Part shown: positions 6,312 to 12,684 of the stretch, piece after piece
Numbering within the stretch: the stretch's first letter is position 1
How the letters are laid out: each line of letters begins with the position of its first letter
Source of the DNA: an uncultured Eubacteriales bacterium
GTDB lineage: Bacteria; Bacillota; Clostridia; Oscillospirales; Butyricicoccaceae
NCBI GenBank assembly: GCA_910585875.1
Contig: CAJUIK010000053.1
Span: forward strand, 507 to 13,190
Direction of reading: 5' to 3'
Length of the DNA: 12,684 bases
Notes under the pieces: generated by a model
Databases searched by the model: none
What the model saw: only the letters and a program-made list of their open reading frames with translations
Told to the model about the DNA's origin: nothing
Position numbers and translations under genes: made by a program

Positions 6312-6452
6312 TCAAAGCAGGCAAATCAGCGCCAGCAGGCCGATAATCACGCAGAAACACAGCCAGGCGGGCAGCAGCATCGCCAAAATGATGCCGGCGA
6401 CGGCGGATACCAGACACGGCAGCCGGCCCCGCCGGTTGCAGCAAGGTTTCAT
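6312..6452 (-). CDS. Small cysteine-rich membrane peptide, 46 residues
   Basis: The ATG at 6452 opens a 46-codon frame that ends 28 bases before the spoVM start. The peptide has a short basic, cysteine-containing head (MKPCCNRRGRLPC) and then an almost uninterrupted hydrophobic stretch (about residues 14-46, with a Pro-Ala-Trp kink near 28-30) long enough for one long or two short membrane segments. There are six cysteines (4, 5, 13, 32, 34, 44). GGGGTG lies about six bases upstream as a fair ribosome site; an in-frame GTG at 6461 would add three residues. I recognise no named family, although short hydrophobic cysteine-containing peptides of this kind are common in Clostridia. The location next to spoVM, with a possible sigma-E promoter upstream, suggests a sporulation or envelope role, but this is a guess. 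The hydrophobic pattern makes a chance ORF unlikely. Confidence 0.65.
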   Translation of the reverse strand: MKPCCNRRGRLPCLVSAVAGIILAMLLPAWLCFCVIIGLLALICLL

Positions 6453-6478
6453 CAGCAACACCCCAATACGCTCGCGTC

Positions 6479-6504
6479 ATTGTCTTTGTGTTACCAGTAT
6501 ATTA
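6479..6504 (-). promoter_or_regulatory. Weak candidate sigma-E promoter for the small peptide gene and spoVM
   Basis: In the 88-base gap after thiN, TAATATA (6504-6498) resembles the sigma-E -35 element and AAGACAAT (6486-6479) matches CATACAAT at six of eight positions. The 11-base spacer is slightly shorter than usual. The predicted start would be about 20 bases before the ATG at 6452. In Bacillus spoVM has its own mother-cell promoter, so a promoter is expected here, but this match is weak. Confidence 0.25.
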
Positions 6505-6540
6505 AGGCTTCGCCCCGTTTGTGCCCCATTTCCCCGCGGT

Positions 6541-7197
6541 TCACCGGGAGAAAATCAAAAAGGCCCGGCCCCGCCGGATCTGGATTTCCACCGCCCCGGC
6601 AGAGGCCTCGTTGCTGACGGTCAGAGAGTCCGCCCGGCCCACAGTCCGGTTTTCCAGCGGGTATTTCGCGCCGCGGATGGTCACGCCCTCCAGCTTTTCA
6701 TCGATGGGGAGCAGGGAAAAATACCGATAGCAGGCCGGCACCTCCACAGGGCCGTTTTGCAGCAGCTGAACCAGATTGTCCTTGTCCGCCAGATAGCCCC
6801 GGACGCCCCGGCTCTCCAAAGCCTCCAGCAGATGGAGGTTGCACAGCAGATGATCCAAGCGCCCGCCCGAAGCCCCCGTCAGCACCACGGCGTCGCAGCC
6901 TCGCCGGGCGGCTTCCTCCAGACAGCTTTGCGTATCGGTAAAATCCTTTTCTGCCGGCAGGCGGATTTGTTCCGCCCCTTCTCCGCCGTCCGCCCCCTCC
7001 AGCCCGCCGGAGTCCATATCCCCGATCAGCAGGTCGCAGGGAATGCCCAGCCGCCGGGCCTTTTGCAGCCCGCCGTCGGCGCACAGCGTCAGCGGCTGGG
7101 GCAGCGTCTGATAAATGCGCCGGATATACTCCAGATCCGCTTCCGGCGCGGCGGCGATCACCAACCCCCATTTCAATTTGTTTGCCACTCCTTCCAC
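6541..7197 (-). CDS. thiN: Thiamine diphosphokinase
   Basis: This enzyme transfers pyrophosphate from ATP to thiamine to make the cofactor thiamine diphosphate in the cytoplasm. The 218-residue protein shows the family motifs in order: ADGG (40-43), GDMDS (59-63), EKDFTDT (83-89), TGASGGRLDH (107-116) and SNE (195-197) in the C-terminal substrate-binding domain. Length is normal. I took the GTG at 7197, which overlaps the 3' end of rsgA by 25 bases and has AGGAG (7206-7210) eight bases upstream. A TTG at 7176 that overlaps the rsgA stop in TTGA, with AAGGAG eleven bases upstream, is a real alternative and would remove seven residues. In Bacillus rpe lies between rsgA and thiN; here they are directly coupled. 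The product is confident and the start is moderately so. Confidence 0.95.
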   Translation of the reverse strand: MEGVANKLKWGLVIAAAPEADLEYIRRIYQTLPQPLTLCADGGLQKARRLGIPCDLLIGDMDSGGLEGADGGEGAEQIRLPAEKDFTDTQSCLEEAARRGCDAVVLTGASGGRLDHLLCNLHLLEALESRGVRGYLADKDNLVQLLQNGPVEVPACYRYFSLLPIDEKLEGVTIRGAKYPLENRTVGRADSLTVSNEASAGAVEIQIRRGRAFLIFSR

Positions 7198-8063
7198 TTT
7201 GCCATCTCCTCATAGAGCCTGCGGTAGCTTTCTAGCCGGGAGGGGGCGATCAGCCCCTCCGCGCAGGCTTGGTCCACCGCGCAGCCCGGCTCCTTGCAGT
7301 GGGCGCAGCCGGAAAACCGGCACTGCCCGATATAGGGCTCGAACTCCGGGAAATATTGCTCCAGCTCCTCCTTGGGAATCCGGTCGATTCGAGAGATATC
7401 AAAGGAGGAAAAACCGGGAGTATCCGCCGCGAAGCCCCCGTCCTGCAAGGGGAAAAGCTCCACCCGCCGGGTGGTGTGCCGCCCCCGGCTGATGCGGCTG
7501 ATCGAACCTGTCTCCAGGCCGAACCCCGGCTCCAGCCGGTTGAGCAGGCTGGATTTGCCGACGCCCGAGTTGCCGGTAAAGGCCGAGCTCTTGCCCCGCA
7601 GCAGCAGACGCAGCTCCTCCAGCCCCTGGCCCGTCTGGGCGCTGACTGGAATCGTCGGAAAACCGGCTTGCCGATAAATCTCTTCAAACCGAGCGCTGGG
7701 CCGCAGGTCCGCCTTGTTCAGGGCCAGGACAGGCTGAATCCCCTGCCGCAGGGCGACGACGCTGACTTGGTCGATCAGATAAGGGTCTGTCGTCGGGTCG
7801 GCCTCCGAGGCCACGATGATCAGCTGATCGATATTGGCGATGGGAGGCCGGAGCAGAAAGCTGCGCCGGGGCAGGATTTCGGTGATCAGCCCCTCGTCCT
7901 CCCCCCGCAGCTCCACCCGGGCCAGGTCGCCTACAGCCGGCCGGAAATCCCGCCGCAGCCGCAGCCGGCCGCCGGCCTTACATTCGATTTCCCGGCCCTG
8001 CCAGCGAATATAATAGAATCCGCCGACGCCCTTGAGAATGGTCGCTTCCACAATTTCCATCAT
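7173..8063 (-). CDS. rsgA: RsgA, circularly permuted ribosome small-subunit GTPase
   Basis: RsgA acts late in 30S ribosome maturation, hydrolysing GTP on the subunit. The 296-residue protein has an N-terminal OB fold (to about 68), then a GTPase domain with permuted motifs: G4 NKAD (116-119) comes before G1 GNSGVGKSS (164-172) and G3 DTPG (214-217), which is diagnostic. A C-terminal zinc site is C248, C253, H255 and C261 in CRFSGCAHCKEPGC, with C256 as an extra cysteine. The ATG at 8063 overlaps the prkC stop (ATGA), with GGTGA seven bases upstream; a second ATG directly follows. Linkage to prkC/prpC is conserved in Firmicutes, and in Bacillus the kinase phosphorylates this GTPase. The assignment is certain. 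Confidence 0.97.
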   Translation of the reverse strand: MMEIVEATILKGVGGFYYIRWQGREIECKAGGRLRLRRDFRPAVGDLARVELRGEDEGLITEILPRRSFLLRPPIANIDQLIIVASEADPTTDPYLIDQVSVVALRQGIQPVLALNKADLRPSARFEEIYRQAGFPTIPVSAQTGQGLEELRLLLRGKSSAFTGNSGVGKSSLLNRLEPGFGLETGSISRISRGRHTTRRVELFPLQDGGFAADTPGFSSFDISRIDRIPKEELEQYFPEFEPYIGQCRFSGCAHCKEPGCAVDQACAEGLIAPSRLESYRRLYEEMAKWKEWQTN

Positions 8064-10135
8064 TCAAAATTCACCATCTGACGGGACACTGTGGCGCCGT
8101 TTTGCAAAATGCGCACTTCGTGTTCCCCTTCCAGAGCCTTGAGGCGCACGCTGATCTGCCCCTCGCTGGCGTAATGCTCCCGCTCATAGGCCGCTTCGCC
8201 GTCTACTTCCACCACCACGCGGATGGGGGCCTCCGGGTCGTCCAAATCGGGCACCAGCGGGATGGTCTGGGTGATGGTCACGTCCTTTTTCACCGGCTCT
8301 TTGGGCCCCTTGCTCACTTCAAAATTGACGGCGGAGCCTTCGGCCGCCTCTTCCCCCGGGCCAGGGTATTGGTTGACGATGGCGCCGGCGGGCAGGCTGC
8401 TTTCCACTTCCCTTGTCGTCCCCATGGTCAGCTTGCTCTTTTTCAGCTCGCCTCCCACGTCGCTCACGCTCCATTGCAGCAGGTTGGGCACGGTGGTTTT
8501 GGGAACGTCCGGCCCTTTGCTCACATAGAGGATCACAGTGTCGCCGTCGCTCAAATCCTCCTCCGCTTTGGGTTCGGTGCGGATCACCTGCCCCTCGGCG
8601 TCGTCGTCAGAAAATTCCTCTTCCACTTTGATTTCCACCTGGATCTCCGCCCGGGAAGCGGCGTTTTTCACCGCTAGCTCCGCCTTACGGGCGCTCTGCC
8701 CCGCGACGTCGGGCATTTCTGTGGCCGGCGGCCCCTTGCAGACCTCCACATAAATGGTCTTATCCGCCCCCAGCTTGCGGCCCGCCTTGGGATCTTGGGT
8801 CAGGATTTCGCCCACTTTGGCGTCTTTGTCATACACCCGCTCCTTTTCCTTGACGACAATGCCCTGGCGGGCTAGTTCAGCGTCTGCGATCACGTCCTGA
8901 TAATCTTTGCCCACCAGACCAGGCGCCTCTAAAACCTGGTCCTCGTCCTCTGGATTTTCCCCGGGATCTTTGTCGTCCCCCGGCCCCTGGACCTGGCCCG
9001 GGCTGGGGTCTTTGTCAAGAGGCTTCATCACCGCCGCGATGAAGAGGCCCGCGCCCACCACAAAAATCATCACGGCCATCAGGGTGAAAATCAGCGCGCC
9101 TGAAACCCGCCGGCGGGGCTGGTCGTATTCTTCTTCCGGCTCCTCCTCCAGAATAGGCCGGGCCGCCGGCCGTTTGACGTTGGCCTGGGGCTGAGAGGGG
9201 CGCTTGACGCCGCTGAACTCCGAGGAATATTGGATCACCCTGGTTTCGTTGGGATCCTGCTCGGCTCGCCTGCCGCCGTAGTTCCGGGGCGCCACGTCGA
9301 TTTTGTAATGGGGGTCGTTGCGGAAATTCTCCATATCCCGTATCATCTCGGTGGCGCTGTGATATCGGCCCGCCTGCTGAGGGGTCATGGCCTTCATCAC
9401 AATGTCCTCCAGGGTCTTGGGAATGGAGGGCATATAGGAGCTGGGCGGGGTCGGCGCCGAATTGACGTGCTGCATCGCCACCGCCAAAGGGGTGTCCCCC
9501 TCGAAAGGCAGCCGGCCGGCCAGCATTTCGTACATCACCACGCCCAGGGAATACAGGTCGGACCGGTTGTCGATATGGCCGCCCTTCGCCTGTTCCGGCG
9601 ACACATAATGGACGGAACCGATGGCTTCCCGCAGATTATAGGTGTTGCTGCCCGCCTGCCTGGCGATGCCGAAGTCCGTCACCTTCACCGTGCCGTCCCG
9701 CAGCACCATGATGTTTTGGGGCTTGATATCCCGATGGATGATGCCCCGGCTGTGGGCGTGTTCCAGGGCTTTGGCGATCTGAAGGGCGAAAAAAGTCGTT
9801 TGAGTCCAGTCCAAGGGGCTTTTTCTCTCCAAATAATCCTTCAGCGTGATGCCGTCGATCAGCTCCATCACGATATATTCCACGTCGCTGGTGCGGGATA
9901 CGTCGTATACCGAGACGATATTGGGATGGGACAGCATGGCCACCGCCTGGGACTCGTCCCGGAAGCGCTGCAAAAATTCCGCGTCCTGGGCCAGCTCGTC
10001 CTTCAATACCTTCACCGCCACAAAGCGGTTGAGCCGATGGCATTTGGCCTTGTAAACCACGGCCATGCCCCCTCGGCCGATGACTTCCAGTATCTCATAC
10101 CGGTTGTCCAGCATTTTGCCGATGTAATTATCCAC
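8060..10135 (-). CDS. prkC: PASTA-domain membrane Ser/Thr protein kinase PrkC
   Basis: This is a transmembrane eukaryotic-type kinase that senses peptidoglycan fragments and phosphorylates proteins of translation, cell-wall metabolism and, in spores, germination. The 691-residue protein has a kinase domain at about 13-272: glycine loop IGRGGMAVVY (19-28), Lys42, HRD (134-136) and DFG (154-156), all intact. A juxtamembrane segment rich in Arg, Pro and Glu (280-343) is followed by a membrane span at about 347-370, an Asp/Pro/Gly-rich linker (374-400), three PASTA repeats (about 401-470, 473-541 and 547-610) and an 80-residue C-terminal domain that is not PASTA. The start is a GTG at 10135, with AGGAG eight bases upstream. 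It lies 15 bases after prpC and overlaps rsgA by four bases. The kinase domain is cytoplasmic and the PASTA repeats extracellular. Confidence 0.97.
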   Translation of the reverse strand: MDNYIGKMLDNRYEILEVIGRGGMAVVYKAKCHRLNRFVAVKVLKDELAQDAEFLQRFRDESQAVAMLSHPNIVSVYDVSRTSDVEYIVMELIDGITLKDYLERKSPLDWTQTTFFALQIAKALEHAHSRGIIHRDIKPQNIMVLRDGTVKVTDFGIARQAGSNTYNLREAIGSVHYVSPEQAKGGHIDNRSDLYSLGVVMYEMLAGRLPFEGDTPLAVAMQHVNSAPTPPSSYMPSIPKTLEDIVMKAMTPQQAGRYHSATEMIRDMENFRNDPHYKIDVAPRNYGGRRAEQDPNETRVIQYSSEFSGVKRPSQPQANVKRPAARPILEEEPEEEYDQPRRRVSGALIFTLMAVMIFVVGAGLFIAAVMKPLDKDPSPGQVQGPGDDKDPGENPEDEDQVLEAPGLVGKDYQDVIADAELARQGIVVKEKERVYDKDAKVGEILTQDPKAGRKLGADKTIYVEVCKGPPATEMPDVAGQSARKAELAVKNAASRAEIQVEIKVEEEFSDDDAEGQVIRTEPKAEEDLSDGDTVILYVSKGPDVPKTTVPNLLQWSVSDVGGELKKSKLTMGTTREVESSLPAGAIVNQYPGPGEEAAEGSAVNFEVSKGPKEPVKKDVTITQTIPLVPDLDDPEAPIRVVVEVDGEAAYEREHYASEGQISVRLKALEGEHEVRILQNGATVSRQMVNFE

Positions 10136-10150
10136 AATCTCATCTCCTTT

Positions 10151-10879
10151 CTAAAACGCCGCCAGCAGCACGGTGATGTTATCCCGGCCGCCCCGCCGGT
10201 TGGCGATGTCAATCAGCGTGTCGCAGGCCCTCTCCGGCGCCTGGGATTGGAAGACCTCATAATAGATCTCCGGGTCGCTGACTTCATTGGTCAGCCCGTC
10301 GGAGCAGAGCAGGACATACTGCCCCTCCTCCAGCTTCAGCGGGAAAACGTCGCAGGCCACGTCGCTGTCCACTCCCAAAGCCCGGGTGATCACGTTTTTA
10401 TTGGGGTGGCTGTTGGCCTCCCGCCAGGAAATCTCCCCTCGGCGGGCCATTTCCGCCACCAGCGAATGGTCGTGGGTCACTTGACGCAGCCCTTCTTCGG
10501 TGGCCAGATAGGCCCGGCTGTCCCCAATATTGCCGACGACGGCCCGGCGGCCGTCGGTCAGAAGGCAGACCAAGGTGGTGCCCATGCCGGCCAGGCTGCC
10601 GTCCAGCACGGCGGCCTGATAAACGGCCTGGTTGGCCTGCTGGGCCGCCGCCGTGACGATATCCGCCATCTGGTCCGGCCCGGCGCCCTCCGCCAGCGTT
10701 TCCACCGCCCGAACGAACGCCTGGCTGGCGGTATCGCTGGCCGTTTTGCCGCCCCTGGCGCCGCCCATGCCGTCGCAGACCAGCAGCAGCGTCCAGCCGC
10801 TCGGAAACTGGCGCAGAATATAGGCGTCCTGGTTTTCGCTCCGGGCCACGCCGGTATCAGAATTTCCCCAGCATCTCAT
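10151..10879 (-). CDS. prpC: PP2C-family Ser/Thr protein phosphatase, partner of PrkC
   Basis: This cytoplasmic metal-dependent phosphatase reverses the action of the adjacent kinase. The 242-residue protein has the PPM/PP2C motifs in order: SDTGVARSENQD (7-18), the metal ligand Asp36 in VCDGMGG (34-40), GMGTT (98-102), IGDSR (118-122), SDGL with Asp194 (193-196) and GGRDN with Asp233 (230-234). It starts at ATG 10879, seven bases after the rlmN stop codon begins to be cleared, with AAGGA in the 3' end of rlmN as a somewhat distant ribosome site. An overlapping ATG at 10874 is out of frame. Translation is probably coupled to rlmN. The pairing with prkC 15 bases downstream is the standard Firmicute arrangement. 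Confidence 0.96.
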   Translation of the reverse strand: MRCWGNSDTGVARSENQDAYILRQFPSGWTLLLVCDGMGGARGGKTASDTASQAFVRAVETLAEGAGPDQMADIVTAAAQQANQAVYQAAVLDGSLAGMGTTLVCLLTDGRRAVVGNIGDSRAYLATEEGLRQVTHDHSLVAEMARRGEISWREANSHPNKNVITRALGVDSDVACDVFPLKLEEGQYVLLCSDGLTNEVSDPEIYYEVFQSQAPERACDTLIDIANRRGGRDNITVLLAAF

Positions 10880-10885
10880 TTTTGC

Positions 10886-11974
10886 TCAATCCTTCTTTCC
10901 TGCCATAACTTTGCGGCGCAGCTGCCCGCAGGAGGCGTCGATATCCCCTCCCAGGCTGCGGCGCACAGTGGCGTTGAAGCCCCGCCCCTGCAAATACTGC
11001 TGGAAGCGGCGAATGGTCTCCCGCCCGGAGGGCATCAACGGGCTGCCTTCCACATGGTTCAGCGGGATCAGGTTGATATGGCAAGGCAGGCCCCGCAGCA
11101 GGCCGCATAGGGCCTGGGCGCAATCCCGCCCGTCGTTGAGTCCGGCGATCATGGCGTATTCAAAAGAGATCCGCCGGCCTGTGGTTTCAAAATAATCCCG
11201 GCAGGCGCCCATCAGCTGCGCCAGCGGATATTTGTTGTTCACCGGCATGATCCGGCTCCGAATTTCGTCTTTGGGCGCGTGAAGGGAAACCGAGAGGGTC
11301 AGCTGCAATTTCAGCGCCGCCAAATCGTAAATGCGGGGAACCAGGCCGCAGGTGGACAGGGAGATATGACGCATCCCGATATGCAGCCCCTGCTCATGGC
11401 TGACCAGCCGCAGAAATTGGACGACGTTATCGTAGTTGTCCAGCGGCTCGCCGGAGCCCATCAGCACAATATTGGAAATGGGCAGGCCGCTGTCCAGCCC
11501 GGCGAAAACCACCTGATCCAGAATTTCCGCCGTCGTCAGGTTTCGAGTATCCCCTTTTTCAAAAGAGGCGCAGAAAGCGCAGCCCATATGGCACCCGGCT
11601 TGGGTGGAAAGGCAGACGCTGTTGCCGTGTTCATATTGCATGACGACGGTTTCCACGCAATTGCCGTCGGCCAGACCGAAGAGGTATTTCACTGTGCCGT
11701 CCCGCTTGGAGACCTGCTTGCGCACAATCCTCGGCCCGCCGATATCGGCGGTCTGGGCCAAGGTTTCCCGCAAGCCCTTGGGCAGATCGCTCATCTGCTC
11801 AAAATCCGCAACCCCCTGGCTGAGCCAGCGGAAGACCTGCCGTCCCCGATAGGCCGGCTGACCCACAGAGGCCATGTAAAGGCCCAGCTCCTGGGGCAGC
11901 ATGGATTTCAGATCCGCCTTGCCTCCCGGCGTCCTTCTCATTTCTTGCTCCGTTTGGCCGTTGCGGTCGTTCAT
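10886..11974 (-). CDS. rlmN: 23S rRNA (A2503-C2)/tRNA methyltransferase RlmN
   Basis: This radical SAM enzyme methylates C2 of A2503 in 23S rRNA, and in some bacteria A37 of tRNAs, tuning the peptidyl-transferase exit region. The 362-residue protein has an N-terminal accessory domain with PAYRGRQVFRW (40-50), the cluster motif CHMGCAFC (C128, C132, C135), a conserved upstream Cys121 in CLSTQAGC, the SAM-binding GSGEPLDN segment and the C-terminal methyl-carrying Cys349 in DIDASCGQL. The two reactive cysteines needed for its ping-pong methylation are thus both present, and the sequence suits RlmN rather than the resistance enzyme Cfr. The ATG at 11974 lies three bases after the rsmB stop, with GGAGG eight bases upstream. 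About 20 N-terminal residues look like an extension, so a start at a later Met cannot be excluded. Confidence 0.98.
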   Translation of the reverse strand: MNDRNGQTEQEMRRTPGGKADLKSMLPQELGLYMASVGQPAYRGRQVFRWLSQGVADFEQMSDLPKGLRETLAQTADIGGPRIVRKQVSKRDGTVKYLFGLADGNCVETVVMQYEHGNSVCLSTQAGCHMGCAFCASFEKGDTRNLTTAEILDQVVFAGLDSGLPISNIVLMGSGEPLDNYDNVVQFLRLVSHEQGLHIGMRHISLSTCGLVPRIYDLAALKLQLTLSVSLHAPKDEIRSRIMPVNNKYPLAQLMGACRDYFETTGRRISFEYAMIAGLNDGRDCAQALCGLLRGLPCHINLIPLNHVEGSPLMPSGRETIRRFQQYLQGRGFNATVRRSLGGDIDASCGQLRRKVMAGKKD

Positions 11975-11977
11975 GGT

Positions 11978-12684
11978 TTATCCCTCCTTCCGCTCCAGGC
12001 AGGCGATGAAAAAGCCGTCCACGCCTTCCCGGTGGGGGTAAAAGGTTCGATATCCCTCCTCCGCCCCCATGCCGCCGGGCAGCTTCAGGGGCGCTAGAGC
12101 AAAATCCGGACGGCGGGCCAAAAAGGCCTTCACCACCTCTTGATTTTCCTGAGGAAGCGTCGTACAGGTGGAATAGACGACCCGGCCGCCGGGCCGGCAA
12201 TAAGCGGCGGCGCAATCCAGTATCTTGCCTTGCAGCGCCGGCAGGCCGGCCAGCTGCTCCTCGGTTTTGAAGCGGATATCCGCCTTTTTTCGCAGAATAC
12301 CCATGCCTGAGCAGGGGACGTCGCAAATCACCTTGTCCGCCCGCTCCAGCAGCTCCGGCTGCAGCAGGGAGGAATCCGCTTCCAGGGCTTTGAGGTTTTC
12401 CGCCCCATAGCGCCGAGCGGTTTCCGCCAGCTCCCGACATTTGAATCCGTGAATATCCATGGCAAGCAGTTCGCCTTTACATCCCTGCATCTGCGCGGCG
12501 ATCAAGCTCTTTCCCCCTGGCGCGGCGCACAAATCAAAGGTCGTTTCCCCCGGCTGGATTTCCAGCGCCCAGGGGGGCAGCTGACTGGCCGGGTCCTGGA
12601 TGTAAAACAGCCCCTGCCGAAAGGCTGGGCAAGCCGTCAGGTCGCCGCCAGAGCGGAAAACCAGGCAGTCGGGCAGCCAGGGGT
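11978..12684 (-). CDS. rsmB: 16S rRNA m5C967 methyltransferase RsmB (5' end outside window)
   Basis: RsmB uses SAM to methylate C5 of cytosine 967 in 16S rRNA. Only the C-terminal 234 residues are here; the frame is open to the window edge and the start lies beyond 12684. The visible part begins in PWLPDCLVF, runs through YIQDPASQLP and reaches the SAM-binding motif DLCAAPGGKS, encoded at about 12514-12543. It then shows the catalytic-loop motif DVPCSGMGILRKKADIRFK and the second cysteine motif STCTTLPQEN. The catalytic domain is therefore complete, while the NusB-like N-terminal domain is not visible. The GILRKKADIR context favours RsmB over RsmF. It ends with TAA three bases before rlmN. 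A partial internal Met at 12532 is not the true start. Confidence 0.93.
   Translation of the reverse strand, partial: PWLPDCLVFRSGGDLTACPAFRQGLFYIQDPASQLPPWALEIQPGETTFDLCAAPGGKSLIAAQMQGCKGELLAMDIHGFKCRELAETARRYGAENLKALEADSSLLQPELLERADKVICDVPCSGMGILRKKADIRFKTEEQLAGLPALQGKILDCAAAYCRPGGRVVYSTCTTLPQENQEVVKAFLARRPDFALAPLKLPGGMGAEEGYRTFYPHREGVDGFFIACLERKEG

Noticed and set aside
6280..6480. A 66-codon minus-strand frame starting MTRAYWGVADE.
   Set aside because: The overlapping 46-codon frame at 6312-6452 has a coherent basic head and hydrophobic tail and fits between thiN and spoVM; the 66-codon frame has no such pattern.
9230..11110. A 626-codon plus-strand open frame antisense to prkC, prpC and rlmN.
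   Set aside because: Same shadow effect: it crosses three well-supported minus-strand genes and shows no domain motifs.
1..12684. CRISPR arrays, insertion sequences, prophage genes, tRNA genes or a novel defence system.
   Set aside because: No repeat-spacer pattern, transposase, integrase, inverted terminal repeats or tRNA-like sequence was seen; almost all bases lie in recognisable housekeeping or sporulation genes.

Overview
All genes in this 12.7 kb window lie on the minus strand, so transcription runs from high to low coordinates. The DNA is GC-rich, intergenic gaps are short, and most starts have a clear Shine-Dalgarno sequence. The gene set points to an endospore-forming Firmicute. A SipL-type coat protein (SPOCS plus LysM) in place of the Bacillus SpoVID/SafA arrangement points to class Clostridia, probably a high-GC anaerobic lineage. 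I cannot name a genus. There are no tRNA or rRNA genes, mobile elements or CRISPR arrays, and no broken genes.

Region 1 (12684 to about 6110) is the conserved housekeeping and signalling cluster: rsmB (5' end cut by the window edge), rlmN, prpC, prkC, rsgA and thiN. These genes overlap or are separated by only a few bases. They are followed by a 46-codon membrane peptide and the 26-codon sporulation gene spoVM, both too small for ordinary gene callers. A strong intrinsic terminator with an 11-bp perfect stem and a T tract closes the unit. The order matches the Bacillus rsmB-rlmN-prpC-prkC-rsgA-rpe-thiN-spoVM block, except that rpe is absent between rsgA and thiN.

Region 2 (about 6100 to 1313) is a sporulation block: sipL, spoIVA, a spoIVFA-like LytM-domain membrane gene and a short spoIVFB-like M50 intramembrane protease. 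A sigma-E-like promoter candidate sits just upstream of sipL. With spoVM next door, the window holds the membrane-curvature peptide that marks the forespore surface (SpoVM), the ATPase that polymerises there (SpoIVA) and SpoIVA's LysM partner (SipL) side by side. The following gene pair belongs to the family that activates the late mother-cell factor sigma-K.

Region 3 (1273 to 1) is the N-terminal two thirds of a B12-binding/radical SAM protein of the TIGR03960 type, which usually precedes rng-rplU-rpmA. A near-consensus sigma-A promoter, TTTACA-N17-TATAGT, lies inside the 3' end of spoIVFB and would give this housekeeping unit its own expression.

Most individual genes belong to known families. 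The most notable points are the joining of three chromosomal neighbourhoods that are usually separate into one coat-assembly locus, the two tiny genes at 6203-6452, a SipL with 29 cysteines, a 208-residue SpoIVFB with no CBS domain, and a SpoIVFA-like protein that keeps a complete LytM zinc site.
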